Shown piece by piece: positions 1 to 14,407 of a stretch of 64,000 bases of DNA. The DNA comes from Campylorhamphus procurvoides (Eukaryota; Chordata; Aves; Passeriformes; Dendrocolaptidae): contig WBMV01008225.1 in the NCBI GenBank assembly GCA_013396655.1, positions 531,928-595,927 of the forward strand, read 5' to 3'. Each line of letters starts with the position of its first letter. The first letter of the stretch is position 1. A model generated the notes under the pieces. It did not search any database. It saw only the letters and a list, made by a program, of their open reading frames with translations, and was not told where the DNA came from. A program made the position numbers and the translations under genes.

Positions 1-1229
1 CCTCTTGTTTGTGTGGCATGCTCTGGTTTCTAATAATAAAACTGAACTCGTCTGTACCCTTTAACGTTGGATCACTGGGTTGTATTTCACTGATCTGGAG
101 GGCTGCCTTTTTTCACAATAGTTGTAGGAATATAATACCTTTGAGATCTCTACCTCGTGTGACTGAAATTATTTGATAGATTTTACAACTATTAAAAGGA
201 ACTGTGACAGCGCAGGTGAAAAAAAGAAGAGAATGAATTTATAATTTCCTCCTTTGCTTCTACTGATTAGAGTCTGGTGGTTTTGGGTTTGGTTTCTTTG
301 TTGTTGTTGTTGTGTTTTGTTTTTTAAATAATTTAACTGCATTTTACTTTAACAATCCAGTCATGCCAATCCTGCATCCAGGTACAAGATGAGTAGACAA
401 TCAGCACAATCCTAATTGTGCAAATATGAAAAGCTGAGCAAGTGACAAGGCTCAGGACTTTTAGGCAGAGTGTTTACAATGGTGTTTTTATTTTGTTAAT
501 GACTCACTGTACTGATTCACCCATGCTTTAGTGAAAGCTGCCTTGTTTAGAGAGTCTCACTGTTCAAACAGGGTAAGATTATTCCCAGCAGAAAAGCTTG
601 GAAGAGTCCTCTGGGAAAACTAAAGACTAAATAAAACTTGTTATTTTAAATTTGAAGAACAAGCAGATAACAACTTTAAGCAATGGCAAAACTTTTTTAT
701 CCACCATAAAATTGGTTAAAATTGGTTTCTCGATTTTTTTATTGGGAAAATAATGTTCTTCAGTACTGATTCAAAAGCCATGAAATATCCAAAAACATAA
801 GTGACCCCTCAAGCCTTTGGTATATTGAGTTTAATCAGGGTATTATACTTTAAAATAGCTGAAAATAGGGACTGAAAGTGACTTGGGAGCTTTGAGTCAC
901 GGACTTTCATGGGTTGCTTGTCAAAATTTTGCTTCTGATACTTTTGGTAAAATGTTCATTCTTGTAGTGAATAGCTTGGATCACCCCAGGAGTTCTCTAT
1001 TGAGCAACTGTCCATTGACTCCGAGAGTTGCCTTATTACAGGAAAAAAAACAAACCAAAACCAACCACCAAAAAAGAGAAAACCCATCAGCACAATAGAT
1101 TTGCTTCTCACCTGGAAGCATTTGGAGGATCTAAGTGGATCTGCACCCACTTCCCTGTTTATGGAAAACATGTTGCTCTAAATGATTTGCTGGACTGTTG
1201 AGCGATTTCAAGTAAAGCCCTGGATTTTC
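1..1229. other. Non-coding sequence upstream of the TRIM2 CDS, probably 5' intron
   Basis: AT-rich and CpG-poor, with a short TTG repeat at about 298-312. No splice-supported coding sequence is recognised. Given the long 5' introns of TRIM2 in other vertebrates, this is likely intronic, but the first exon is not in view. Confidence 0.5.
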
Positions 1230-2260
1230 TTGTCCCCTTGCAGAGAGGCTGTTTGTGCTGGGAGGGAGGGCTGCAAGGTCTGTTTGATTCCCCATGGGGA
1301 AGGACCCTCAGCCATCCTCTGGAGTGTGGGCTGCTGGGGGGTGCCGGGGGGGAGCATACAGGCATCTGCAGGCGGGAGACCGCCCCGCAATGGGGCTGCT
1401 TGTTTATTCTCAAAGCCTTTGTACCTCAGGTTACTTGTGAGGCTGATGCTTGGGGAGTTCTGCTAAAACTGGACTGTATATATTCCCTGGTTTGCCTGTA
1501 ATTTGCAGCTTATGAAAACCAGATGGATGACTCAGTGCTCTGCGAGTTAGGGTAGGAATGGGATCTTCTGACATAAGAGCAGCTTTTACAGAAAACACTG
1601 AGTTGAGAAGATTCAGGCTCAGGCTAGATTGCTTCTTCCCTCCCCCCCTCTTTTGTCTATTTTTACTGCATCATTGGTATGTGTCCAAGGAAAGTCGGCC
1701 ATATCATTCGGAAATACAAGGGGATAAACTTTTGACTGTCGGATCTCTTCAGGCTGAGAGACTCCAGAGTAAAAGAACTGGGAGAGAGAGAATTAAAAGG
1801 AGGGATTTCTTTAGGTGAACTTTTTTGGTTGTCTGCTCTGCCGACAGCAGTGTAAAATAACGAAGAAACTGCAGCAGTCCTTTTCCACTGTCTGTCTAAG
1901 TAATGTAAGTTACCCTTTCACACTCATCTCTGACTGTTCGTGTGCCTTTTGTGCTTTCAGGAGTTTGTGAGAGTAGTGGTTTTACAGCGGGTCAGCTCCT
2001 GTCCGGAGCTCCGCTGTGTGAGTGAGTGAATAGCTTTGTCTTTGGCTTCTTTAAGTCAGGGTCGTAGTGGAGAAGCCGAGCAGTTTGACACCACCTTTCT
2101 TTGACAGTCGTGCTAGCTCGGCTTTAGATGACTGTCGAAACCTTTAAACCTTTTCAGTGTTTGTGCAGAAATTTGTTTGTAGTTGGCAAAAGACAATAGC
2201 AAATGTTTTGATTGAACTGTGCGTGGCAGGCTTGCAGTAAAAGCCGACATTTCAAAGGGG
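1230..2260. promoter_or_regulatory. CpG-enriched zone, possible alternative promoter or enhancer
   Basis: I count about 16 CpGs between 1690 and 2260 (examples are gtcggcc, ttcggaa, tccggagctccgct, gtcgta, ctcggc), in a region where they are otherwise rare. A G+C-rich patch lies at 1240-1400. An acceptor-like tract ends at 1960, and donor-like sequences occur at 1905 (gtaagt) and 2018 (gtgagt). It may be an alternative TRIM2 first-exon region; no coding potential is seen. Confidence 0.3.
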
Positions 2261-5200
2261 ACTGTGTGATGCTATGTAAAGAGGACAGGATGTGACAAGG
2301 GAAAACATGTTTCCTGCTCTTTAATATTTAAGAGAAATAATTGAAACAGAGCCAAGGAGTTTGCCTAGGAAAGAAATAGTGATGTTTATTCAAAGCAAAA
2401 TAATGACTCTGTAAATCTGAGAGGACAATGCCAAGGTCTGGTTAGGAGAGACAGTTTACTTTTCACAGATGTTCATGTTTTTGAAGCTGACATTTGGCAT
2501 TAATGTTGCCATATTCTGTTGTTGTGCTTGCGTGAAGAGTAACTTGAGCCATTACCTAGTTTGTAGTTCTCCATAGGTTATTTAGGTAGGTTGATTCCCC
2601 CCCCCCCCCCTTTTAATTTATTTTACTGTTTTCAAAATGCAGGCTAGGCAGACTGTCAGGCAGATTGATAGGTTTAAGTAAAACCAAGACCAGGGATTAT
2701 AATTATAGATAATGTACCAGGTAACATACTAAGACAAGAAACAGACCAGGAAAATTGCCCTGAACTCACACATTCATTAGGCCAAAACAATTACATAAAT
2801 GTTCATTTATATGTGGGCAAATGAGAAAATTGTTGTGAAAGTACAGTGACTAAATAAACATTTCTTAGATAAGCACATGGCTTAAGAAAAACTGCTTTTT
2901 GTTCCCGCCTTGGATTTTTTGTTTTTGAGGGCAATGGATTTATTCCCTGGATAATAGTCTGTGGCCAACTATTGTGATTTAATAATCAGAATTTTTTTTC
3001 CCTTAAAATTCCGCATTGCTGCTTGTGTGAGAACTGAAATTAAATTGACTAGTGGTACTAATGAGAGCATCTGGACAACATGAATATTTTTAATAAACTT
3101 GGAAATATAAACTATAGAGCTTAAAAAGCACATTAAAAGGTTTAGTTTGTTAAAATGTGTATAAACTTGTTTATTTTCAAGCTAGTTACATAATTTTCTG
3201 GAAGTTATCAAAAGCCTGGAGTGGTTATAGAAAAAAGGTACTGGAAAGCTACTGTACCTGGTCTTGGGACTGCATCATCCTGCTAAAAAGCAAAGCTACC
3301 AGAAAGAGGAGGTCTCTGTTTTCTGGGGAGAATCAATCTATTAGCTGCTGACAAAATACAATAAGGCTTCTGTGCTCTGGCCCTCCTGCAAAACTACTTA
3401 CCAGAAACAAAAGGTTTCCTCAAACTTCTCAGCAAAGCTTGTGGCAAACGTGTGGGGTGAAGGAACTCCCTGGTCTGACCTGGACCTGCAGTGCCCACAG
3501 TTTGGCTGTAAAAGAACATCTTGGGTTTTTCTCCATGGAGGGTTCACTTCTTTGAGATTCATCCTTTTTCATGAGAGATGGCTTTGATATGCCTTTAATA
3601 CTCTCTGTTTGTCCTCAGGGAAAAGGCTAAACAGAACTTTGCTTCAAGGAGCATCAGTAAGACATGATGCTTGAGGGCCAGAAGGAAACATGAAGTGGGT
3701 TTTATGAGAGAACCAATTCTATATTGATTATAGGGTTTCTGGGAAGAGGGAAAATTTAAAATCATGGAAACAATTATTTCAGTCAACTGGGAAAAATCTT
3801 TTGATTTCTTTGTGTAATTCATAAAAGGAGACAGCAAATGAATCTTTCCAGACGCACCATAAAAATTAGAAGTATATATATGTTTAATGCCTTGGGATAG
3901 GCGGTGTGTGTTTGTGTCTTAAAAGTTCATCTTTTTCATGGCATTGATTTTTCATGAACTCTTGGGTTTGAGGCTAGATTTGAGACAAACAGTGTCCATG
4001 GCCTGACTGTACATGTAAGGACTGTCTGAATTCTGCCATGTCCAGCAGCATGCACAGTGTTTGGGAATTTAGACCTTACCTGGACAAAGACGACAGTACC
4101 ACTGGAGAATTTCTCCAGCCTGTGACAGTATTCTTTCTCTGGCTATCCCAGTTTTGGCTTGTAGGTCAAGTTGTTTACTGGAAAATCCCAGATAATTGGT
4201 GCTTGAAGCCATCATGAAAACATGCTGGGCCTGTCTTTGCCTGATAACAGAATTTCATTAATTTATAACAAAACTAGGATTTGGACAGCTGATATGAACA
4301 CAGTGATGCTCCTGATTCCTTTGAGGAAAACTTAGGAATTAAATTAACTGACAGGGTTCTGAGTGTCCTAACACAGAGAGCTAAGTGTTGTGTATTATTA
4401 TACTGAAGCTCAAATTTAATCATCTGCATAAAGTACTAAACATACACAGTTTTGCTGAAACATGTAATACTGTGTCTAGACATATGAACTACTTATATAA
4501 AAACAAAAGCAGCATGCATAGTAGGTTAGGATAAGTCCTTGGGTCAAATATAAAAGAATTTGATTTGATCTGTTGGCAAGCATATTGTCTCATCAAAATT
4601 AAATGTCTTTGAGGATACGAGTGTAGGTATATATATTACTCCAAATAATAAGTTCAGTTTACAAACTATGTTCCTTAATACAATTGCCTTATATATGGGA
4701 ACAGCTCTTTACATTTAGGTAGTTCTTTTAAGGACAGTGCAATATTCTGTACTATAAAGAGCCATCAATTCCAAAGCCCTAAAAATTTTCCCTTGGAATT
4801 TTGCCCATCTGTATTTTGCATGGTAACATATATGAACTTGCTCATTTCAGTTGTTGGAGGAGTCCAGTGACTGTCAGGTTGAAATCCACTATTGCAGATG
4901 CTACACTTGGCTGACACCTTCAACCAAAATTAGATATGCTGTTTCCACAGAGTGCAGGTTGTGGTCATGTTTTCTGCTGATACTTCCTGGTGAAAAAACA
5001 GAGATGAGCTAACCATGTGAAATGCATTGCATCAGCTGTTTAAAAAACCAAGACTCTAAAAAGAAAAATCAATATTTGTTGAAAGGAATCAATATTGGAA
5101 AGGAAATAATGATTATTTAGAGGTTTCTGAAATACTGCAGGGAAAAGAACAGGGCTTAGCAGTCACATAAATGGACTTCACCTCTATACCTCCATATTTG

Positions 5201-8200
5201 ATAAGTTAACTCTTAAGACACACTTTCTTCTTCCCTTAGAATTTGGCCTGCTCTTATATTTGCTATATGATATGAATGGATTGGAGGCAGTCCCTTGGCG
5301 TGCTGTAAGGTTTATGTTAACACCTGGATGTAAAGAGCTTCTTGGCTGCAAACATTTAACAAGTGCAATTTGGAAGAATTTTTGCTTTGTGCACAAGATT
5401 TCTTTTTCTTCCTCTTTATTTTCAATCAACAGAATAAAGACCACCTCCCACTGAACAAAACTCAGGCTGACCTTTGGAGAAATGAAAATGGCATTTATTG
5501 TCAAATTTTCTGAACTGTTTTTATCTATAAAGACAGTATTTTATTTCTGTGGTTTAAATAGCTAAATATTTATTGTATAAGTTGTTAAAGTAATTTGTCT
5601 TTGTTTTCTACCACAGAATCTCTAGACATTTTCAATCTGTAAGACATTCTACAATCTGTAAGCATAACTTGGCATTCCATGTCATTCTTTCTAAAAATTG
5701 GGGTGGCTGGCTGTATTTTGATTGGGCGTTGCTTATTTAAAAAGGTGATTTTACCTTGAAGTCAGTAATTTACTTTGATCACAGGGATAGCAGTTTGCAG
5801 CTGAAATACCATACAGTGGAAATAAATGACTTAACATGTCACTAATGTACCGTGTGGGGACAGCCAAGGATCTGGTCAGCTGAGATGTCTGCTGGCAACC
5901 AGGCAGCCTTTCTACTTGCTATATGGACTTTAGGGCAATGACTCACAGGCAAATCCTATTCAAAAGGAAGGACTGAAATAGCAAATGGAATATAGTTCTC
6001 AAGGTGCTGAACAGGTAGATGCAGCACGGAGATGTTGGCTGGCTCTGTCTGTCTTGCCACTAGCTAGTTGCAGTAGGGTTAAACGAGGCACAGCTAAATT
6101 AAGAAGGAGACTAATCAGAGACATGTGAAAAATGTTAGCAGCATGTATTCTGGAACTTCTTACATTACATGGTGACCCTGTTAACACAAGCATCAAAAGG
6201 AACTGATGCTGGAATGGCTACAATGGTTTACTGTTAAATATTAAATCTAGGCTATAATAACTTTAAGAATATGTCCTGCCACTAGGAGAAGACAAGTGAC
6301 TTACAAACATATTGCAATCACACATATACTAAATGTTCCCCTGGAAGAACTCCTAACAACTCTGCTTTTATGGTCAGCACTTTTGCTCATGTGTAAAAGT
6401 GCTATTCACTCTCTCTCACTCTAAAACCATCTGAATATTTTCAATTTTGTGTGCATTTTAGGAGTGGTCAATTAGGTGGATGGTGATCTTCAGTCCTTAT
6501 GCCAAAGTGGACACCTTTTTTGAAAGAGACATAAAAATTGGAGTAGATGCAATTGTTTTTGATCAGGTTTTAATGCATGAGGAGAATGTTCAGCAATTTG
6601 CTTCCTCCTAATCCAGTATGGATTTATTTGTCTTTGTGTTATTAGTCTGCCTAAACATGTGTATGATCAGTTTATTTATGGGTGACTTTCTATTCTTTTG
6701 TCATGGAAAACTATTTGTTTTGTGCTAGCATGAGCTTCTGTTCTTGATTATTTTTTTATTTTAGTTCTGGAAATGTAGAGTGGCAATCCCCTCCTTTTCT
6801 GTTATTTTTCAATGAGTTTTGAATGCTAGATTTGAGGATACCCTGTCATTGAACTTGTAATTTGGAAAATTGTTTCTGGAGTAATGGCTTAAAGGAAAAG
6901 GGGAAGTTTTAGTCTATGCAAAGATTTATACTGTGCTGCCTCCTTCTACATCAAAGTTTAGTAGAACTTGGTTATTTCTGAGCTTGAGGGTGTGTACTAT
7001 CTATCAGTGTGTTTTGTGAATTGTTCAGGAGTTGATTTATCAAGGAAAGAGCAGTGTCCAGATTATTCTGAACTACATAATTCTGACTAGTATGAAAACA
7101 TGAATGTGCAAAGTATTTCTGCACAGTGTGCAGAACAAAACCCCTACAAAGCAGTGATGGAATCTTCAGCAAATGCACTCGAAACAATTACTTACAGAAC
7201 AAGAAGAAAAAAGATTGCATTCAAATTATTTTGCTGAACTTGGAAATACTTTTGAAAAGATCCTAACAATTATGGGTTTTGTGTGCCTCTGGATGCACTA
7301 ATCTCTGTAATGGTCTTTGGAGAGACTTAGTATGTATACCATATTTAGCCCCAGCCATATTTGTCCCATGATTTGTATTATTAGAGAATGTGCACACTCT
7401 GTGAGAAACTGGACTTCCGAAAGAGCAGATGCCAGCAGGTTCAATGATGTCAGATGTCTTCAAGGCCACCCTTTTCTTCTAAGAACATCTGTAAGTTGCA
7501 AATACTGTAAATCCCCTTTCAAATTCCTCACGAACTAAAATGACCCCCAGGAATGAAAATGCAGGACAGAGGAACAAGCCTTTTACAGGATAAATAACTC
7601 TTGAAGAGGAAAAGCTGCCATGGTTTCTCTGCATTTGCACAGCTTTTGGGGTTTGTTTCTTTTTTTTTTCCCTTTTCCAGTGAGTATTCATGAAATACCC
7701 TTCTACAACTTTCTCTCCTGTAATCCTTATATTGGTGGAAGTGTTAATGTAAACCCTCAGGGATTAACTCCCACAAGACAGGCTTCTGCAACTGTTGCTT
7801 TGGTTTGGGTTTTGGGGTTTTTTTTCTATCTTGAAAGCAGATATAATTTGATATTTAGAGCTTAAGTAATTGTACTGTAGTGGAGTTAGGAAATCTAGGG
7901 CCGAAAAATCATGTAGAGCCACAGTTTAATTTCATAGCATCTGAGGGATTTTTTTTTCTCCCGAGTGTTACTCTGACACAATACTATGATATGGGTTAGT
8001 ATGTGGTCTTTCCAAAGTGTTTGTAAGTTTTACTGGAGCCTCTGCAAAGAACTCTCTCTTCTCTTATTACCTAATTCTTAGTCTGCCCTGTGTAGTTTTG
8101 GGAACAACTGATCTTTCCGCATCTCATCTCAAAACACATTTCATAACAAAGAGATAAAATTAAGTGTTGTACTGTGAAGATTTCATCTTATTTATCAAAT

Positions 8201-11200
8201 ATGCAGTGATAATTTTTTGTCTTGCATCTGAAATAGCTGGAAATAAATTTTCATTGTGAAATGCAAACATTTAGATGCTTAATTCCTAATGAAAGACAAA
8301 TAATTTTTCATTAATTTATGAAAGTAATCCCTTACTTAAAATCTCTTAGCAGAGATAAGTGCAATCTTTTATTATACAGGAAAGAGTATTGGAGGACTGT
8401 TTTATAAGAATTGTACTACATGTGTACTACATGTTCTGTGGAGGCAGAGAATCCCCGCATCCCTTAGCTTCCTCATTCTAATTAGTTTTTTACTATTCCA
8501 TCCTATAAAAAATAATAAAATACTAGACTAGACTAGGGCATGCAAAAATGTTTGTATATATTAAGGTGGATGTGCAAAAAAATAAGTAATTCCATTCCCC
8601 ATGTTTGCATAGTTCAGAATTTTTGTTTGTCTTATCAGAAACTGACACACTGCACTGTCTTGCATACAAATACGTGTAAGAGCAGGAAGGCTTCTTCCCA
8701 AATCTAACTTTTGGGATGGATTTTTATCTGTGCTCCTGAATGATGACCTTTACCCTCTGAACAACCATCATTGTTTCACCTCTGGGGTGTGCTCTTGCAG
8801 AAGACCTGCTCTGAATACCTGGATGATGAAGGTGGGCAGCTTTTAAATGAGGAGAACCAGGATAGCAACCAAGGCATGATTTCCCCAGGCTCTAGGGTGT
8901 TGCTTTCAGAATAATACGTAGTACCTCTGTAGAGAAGACAAATTTCACTCTTAAGGAAACATCACTAGAAGTTTTTCTCGTGTCTTAAGGATAAAGTAAA
9001 TTTGAAAAGGTAGGAGAAAGTGGGGAGAAGAAGTGCTAGATGAGGGTTGTGTTGACTGTGAAAGTGTTCACTGCTCGGGGTGATGACGAGTCAGTCACCA
9101 TTCTTGTGACTCGTTTCTTTGAAACAGGTGTACATGCTAAAGGTACTCTGTGACCCTGAGTGGCATTCTTCATGCCACAGTGGTGTATTAAGGCAGATGT
9201 CTGATGGATTCATTTCACCAGACATCCCTAAATGGCTGGGCTCTGCAAAGTGATAGAAACAGCCCTGTAGAGCCATTAACGTCCATTAACCATGCCAGAA
9301 GGGAGTGGCTACTACATCAGCTTCTGTGAAGTCTGCTCTGAGTAGTTTGAAGGTTTTTCTGGGTCAAATAAAAAATGAATCTAGCCTAGCCTTATAATTT
9401 GGATTGTGGCTGGCAGTAATGCTTACTGTCAGAGGGGCATAAGAATAGATTAGACATATCACGGTACTCTTCAGAATGTTTATTCATATTCAACAATTTT
9501 TCCTTCCAGTTCTGCTTGGAGGTGGTATCTTTAATCAATCTACTCACCATGAATTTGTCCTGCTCTCCTGGAATGCCTGTAAAATATTAACAACTTAGCA
9601 TCTTGGGCAATGGGTTTCACAGCTCACAGGGTGAAGAATTATCCAGCACGTTATTGCTATCTGTAAAAGAGGTTTCTGCTCTGTGGCAAATAAAAAAGAA
9701 TAGTAAAAAGCAGTAGATGTAAACTGTGAATAAAATTTAACTCAAGAGGACAGCAGGCTCCATCTATCACAAAGAAAAGGCTTGAGGAAAACCTGGGCTG
9801 AGCCAGAGCAGCTGCTTGGTAAGCACTGAGAAGGAGCCACTACGACTGTCTGGAGATCTTGCCCACTCAGGGGTTTGCAGGCAGTGGCTCTGGTGAAACT
9901 GCTGTGGAAGCACATGCTGGGAATTGATGCATTTCTGCAGGCAAGGCATGAGATGTGGGGAGTCCTTCATCTCTGCTGTAGAAAGGTTTCAGCTTTTTCC
10001 AATAACAGCAGTTCTTTAAATAGGAGTGCTGGCATGCAACCAGCAAATGAGTGTCCTTGCTGAGGACTGGAAAGACATGTTTATTTACTAGGTGAAGTTC
10101 AGCCACTGGGTGTTTCCAAGTTTTGAACTGCTGGTTCTGACTACTGGGAAGTCAAATAGAGTAACCCTGTCAGTGTGAAGGTGGAGGACACAGTGTCACA
10201 GCTGGCAGAGTCGGGCTCTGAGTGCTTCAAGCTCCCCCCGGGAGCTGTAGATGGGTTTTTGCTACGGTTGTTTGGTCTGTTCAGCTCCTGTGCCTGCAAC
10301 CATTGTTAAAACCCACAGAGCTCCGTTTGCCAAGGTTGTCCTGACTTTGTTTTTCATCAGTGCTGGTGCTGCCAGACTACCTGCTGCACTCAGCTATGTG
10401 TTTACCTACTTGCTGCGAAAGTTCAGCATTGCACTTTTGCCAACATAAAGAGCCTGCCTGGGAAAACCTCTGCCTGCCACTTAACACTTGAGCAAAGTCT
10501 TCTCAGAACGCATGGACAATACAAATGTTTAGACATATTGCTGTGTTTTTGAAAGATATTTTGGTTCAGAAGGAGACTTGGCAGACATAGAAGGTGACGT
10601 TGCTGCTGGGCTCTGGGCAAGAAAATGAGGTGAGTTCTATACAACAGCTAAGGTAAATAAGGAGGTGCAGCAACCAATATTTCATATTTTAAGCAATGTG
10701 AGTGTTGCAGAGGATGTGAGCCCAACTTCAGGCTGCTCTCATGCTGGAGAGGGGCTTTTCCTTCTCCCTCCTTCTTAGTCCTTGTTTTTGTGCTAGGTTG
10801 TCCTTTGCTTTATGCCTCCATTGTTTGCTTTTTTAATGCTTAGATTCCATCTGCTGTTTCTTGCTGTGAGAGACCTATGCTGGTTTTTTTTGTTTCTCCT
10901 GGTTTAAGTTCTGTACACTGTATCTGATGGGAAGTGGGAGTTTTGAAGGCTTCAAGAAAAAAGTTCTAAAGAGCTGGCAGTCTCTGAGTCAATTTTGTGA
11001 AGAAGTTATATGGCATGTGTTGATTGCTGGGTGCTGCCTTCTCCCTTGTTAATTTGAACTTTGTGCTACTTCAACAAAATCCTACTGAAGTAAATGAAAA
11101 CAGAGGCAGAGGAACTTTTCAGTGGTTAACAGAGAATATATGACTAAGCTCCAGCTCCCCTGAAGGGAGAATTGCAGTGGAGATGCAGAGTAGGGCAAAT

Positions 11201-14200
11201 CTGGAGTATTTCAGGAGGGAGTGATCTCTAGCCTTCATCACAGTTCAGTACCAAAAGCACTGAGCATTTGCTACTTGCTTTTACTTTTTCCCCCATTGCT
11301 CAGCAACTCTGGAGAAAATGCCTAGAGCATTTTTCAATGTACCTTGTATCTAACAGTATGTAGAAAAGACCAGGGACCTGTTTCCAAACAGATTCCTGCT
11401 CAACCTCTTGCTTTTTGCTCTACTGCCTGTTTTCCTGCACCTGGAGGGGTTATCTGTAATTAGTATGGAGTCTCCATGGAGCAGTTTTATTTCAAGTAGC
11501 ATTTCACAGCAGATGTTAATGGAAGCAGCAGTGTTTTGATGTGCAGTTTTAATTATTTGTCAGTTCAGCTTGGCTTTATTTGAACCTGTGTACCTATAAA
11601 GGCTGAACAGAGATCTGTCTGTTAACCAAATAGGTAGGCTTAGAGAGTCAAAATGCACAGTTGTTAGGGTGATGTTAACAGCTCTGGGTAGTTAATCAGA
11701 GTAGGTTTGGGGTTTTTTTACAGGTGCTCTGACTCACTGCTTTGGATGGCAAGTGTACAATTTAAAATGCTTTTACTTATGACTGCACGTCTAGCCCCTG
11801 AAAGAATTACTTGGATCTACCTCAATGCAGATTTTTTTCTAGGAGCTCACCTGAGAATATGACAGTTTATTAAACATGGAAAGGGCCCTAAATGACTCTG
11901 ACAGCTCTGAGACTGTCATTTAATCTTATATGTGGCAGTTTTATCCTATAATTTCCCTTGGTGTGTCCTTTTTCCTTTGTTTCCTACCCTTTCTCTGTGA
12001 AAGTTTATTTGTGAGACTCTTGGTATACCTAGCTGAGGATACATGGGCATGCACTGCAATGCAAGCATTGTCCTTGCATGTGCAGTAAGTTCAGTGTGCT
12101 CCAGGTATGTTGGAATTTACTGTGCAAGGCCCTGACCCAAAGTGATGTTCTGAAAACCTCTGACAGAAAAACAGCCTTAAAGTAGGTATCATACCTCAGT
12201 TGGCAATGGCTGTGTGATCACAGAAGCTCTAACCTGCCAGTCTTGTTCTTTGGTGTGTGCAGGGCAGCCCCCAGCAGGTCCCCTCTCCATCCAAGGGTAG
12301 GATGGCTGGGGGATGGGGTCTGTGCGAATGGAAGCAGGACTATTCACTTGCAAAGAGTAGGGGAGAAGGGGTACTGCATAAGCAGGCACAAGCTGTGGGG
12401 ATGGGGAAAGAGAAGAAAAGTGTGTATTAGATGCCAGCCATAAGCTTCCCTCTTCAAACTGGAGTATGAAGCATTAGTATGTTGATGTCTTAAGAGGTCC
12501 ACCCATGTATTTCAGGTGCTCACCCTGTTGAAAGCTTTGATTACACACAAAGAAAGGAGGGAAAAGGAACAAATCATTAAATATGTAAACTATTAAGCAA
12601 GGCTTTAATTTACAGCAGTGTTTCTATTCCTGTGCCTTTAGCAGTTGAAATCTTTTAAAAGAAACCTAATTCTTGACATCTGCATCTGTCAGTGGTACTG
12701 AAGGTGAGTCCATTGCCATGCAGAAGGAATGCCAGAACACAGAGCCTGTTTCTAGTGACCACAGTGCCACCTCAATAGCAGATACCAAAAAGGGGAAAGA
12801 GAAGGAATAACATGGAGGGGAGAAATGCAGTTTGTGTCTGGTGCTGCCTGACTTACAACTTCAGTGGTGGAGAGAGGCAGGAAGTGCAGTCACGTCAGCC
12901 AAGCCTAGGCTGGCTGAGCAGGGTGGCCAGGCTGTCCCAGCTGGGCTGCAGTTCTGCTACAGCAGCCACAACCTTGGCAATCTGAGCTATGTGTAAGCGG
13001 AAGGTAGAAGGAAATACAAGAAGGTGGCAAAGGCATAGGAGGATGGGTGCTGGGCATGCTGGGAAGGTTTCCAGCAGCCCAGCATTACATCCCAGGCAAA
13101 CCTTTCAAGTTCTTTGCCTCCCAGGCTATGACAAAGCCATGTGTTGGGTCACAAGCTTTGAGAAAAAGCATCTGCTCCACTGGATCACAAGATGAGGGAG
13201 TGACCACAGCCCAAGGCTGTGGCTAGTTGGGGGGGAGCAGGACTTAGCAGAGCTCCTTTTGGGGCAGACATGCCCTCTAGCTACAAACCCACAGTGGGAG
13301 GAAGCTTTGGCTCTTCCCAGCTAACATGAGCTACAGCCTTGACTATTGGAGAACACGAAGTGAGGGCTGGAAGTTGCTGGATCTGCATGGGTGCACAGCC
13401 ACACTGGAGAAAGGTAAAGGCCACTGGCTCATGGAGATGATTAAGGCCCCTTGATTCCTGGTGTGGGCATTGTCCCACAATGACAGAGCTTGTCTGTTTG
13501 ACCCCGCCTGCTTTCCGGGCTCCGGGGTCAAATTAAGGATGTGCAGTTGGGTGATGGCTGTAAAAGCTCAACCTCTCCTATATATGTGTTCCTAAACTGA
13601 TTGTCATTTTCAACATGTTGGCTTTGAGTAATTGAATTTTAGTCTCTACCACCTCTTACTTTTCAGTCAGTCTTAATTGCCAGGACTGTATTAGCTGGTC
13701 AATAATTTTTTTCCTGCTGACCTTAAAATCTCTTTTGTACAGCTGGCCGAGTTAGACTACTCTCCCTTCAGTCAATTTATAGTACAGGCTTCAGTGCAGA
13801 CCATTAATCCTAACTTGGGGTGATTGGATGACTTATTTAATATTAGGGAAGGAGATATCAATATCTCCCTATGAACTGTAAATTAAACTGTGAGGTCTTC
13901 TGTAGCTTACTGAGGATATGAATCAGGTTGTGTTTGGAACAGGGAAAATAATAAATTATTAAAAAGCTAGGACTTTCACAGGGGATGACAACAGGAGCTA
14001 GATCACTCTTTCAGGGCACTACGAAGATGGCATGTACTATGTATTTTCTTCTCCAGAACTTCACTAGTCAGCAGTGACACAGATAAGTCAGCAGCAACAA
14101 TGAATGCAGCAAATTTGTGATGGAAAGTAGCCTGTTCCTTTTTTTATGAAAACCAAAAAACAACAAACAAAATGAAGCACATAATGAACAGCCCCTCTTC

Positions 14201-14407
14201 CATTTCCCAACACAAAAGACATACACAAACAATAAACCTATTTGAAAGAGTCTGGTTGTAACGGCTATGGGGGTAAAGTGCAAGATTATTCATTCAGCTA
14301 CGAATCCATTTCCTCTTCACCAGGGAGAAGAAATCCACATATCAACATGTAACAGGAAACATTTCAGGAGAAATGCTATGCCTTTTGTTGCATTTTCCTT
14401 GCCACAG
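2261..14407. other. Non-coding sequence, probably TRIM2 5' intron
   Basis: 12 kb with no supported gene. It contains a C14 run at 2597-2610, an 11-bp tandem duplication at 8412-8433, ACTAG repeats near 8521-8535 and mildly G+C-richer patches at 9780-10400 and 12840-13550. Reading frames are short and show no recognised protein similarity. Confidence 0.5.
2597..2610. repeat. Homopolymer run of 14 C
   Basis: A run of 14 cytosines followed by TTTTAATTTA. Runs like this vary in length and are often miscounted in assemblies. Confidence 0.9.

Noticed and set aside
12840..13550. G+C-richer patch with short frames
   Set aside because: Considered as an old retrocopy or exon cluster. No protein similarity and no paired splice sites were seen.
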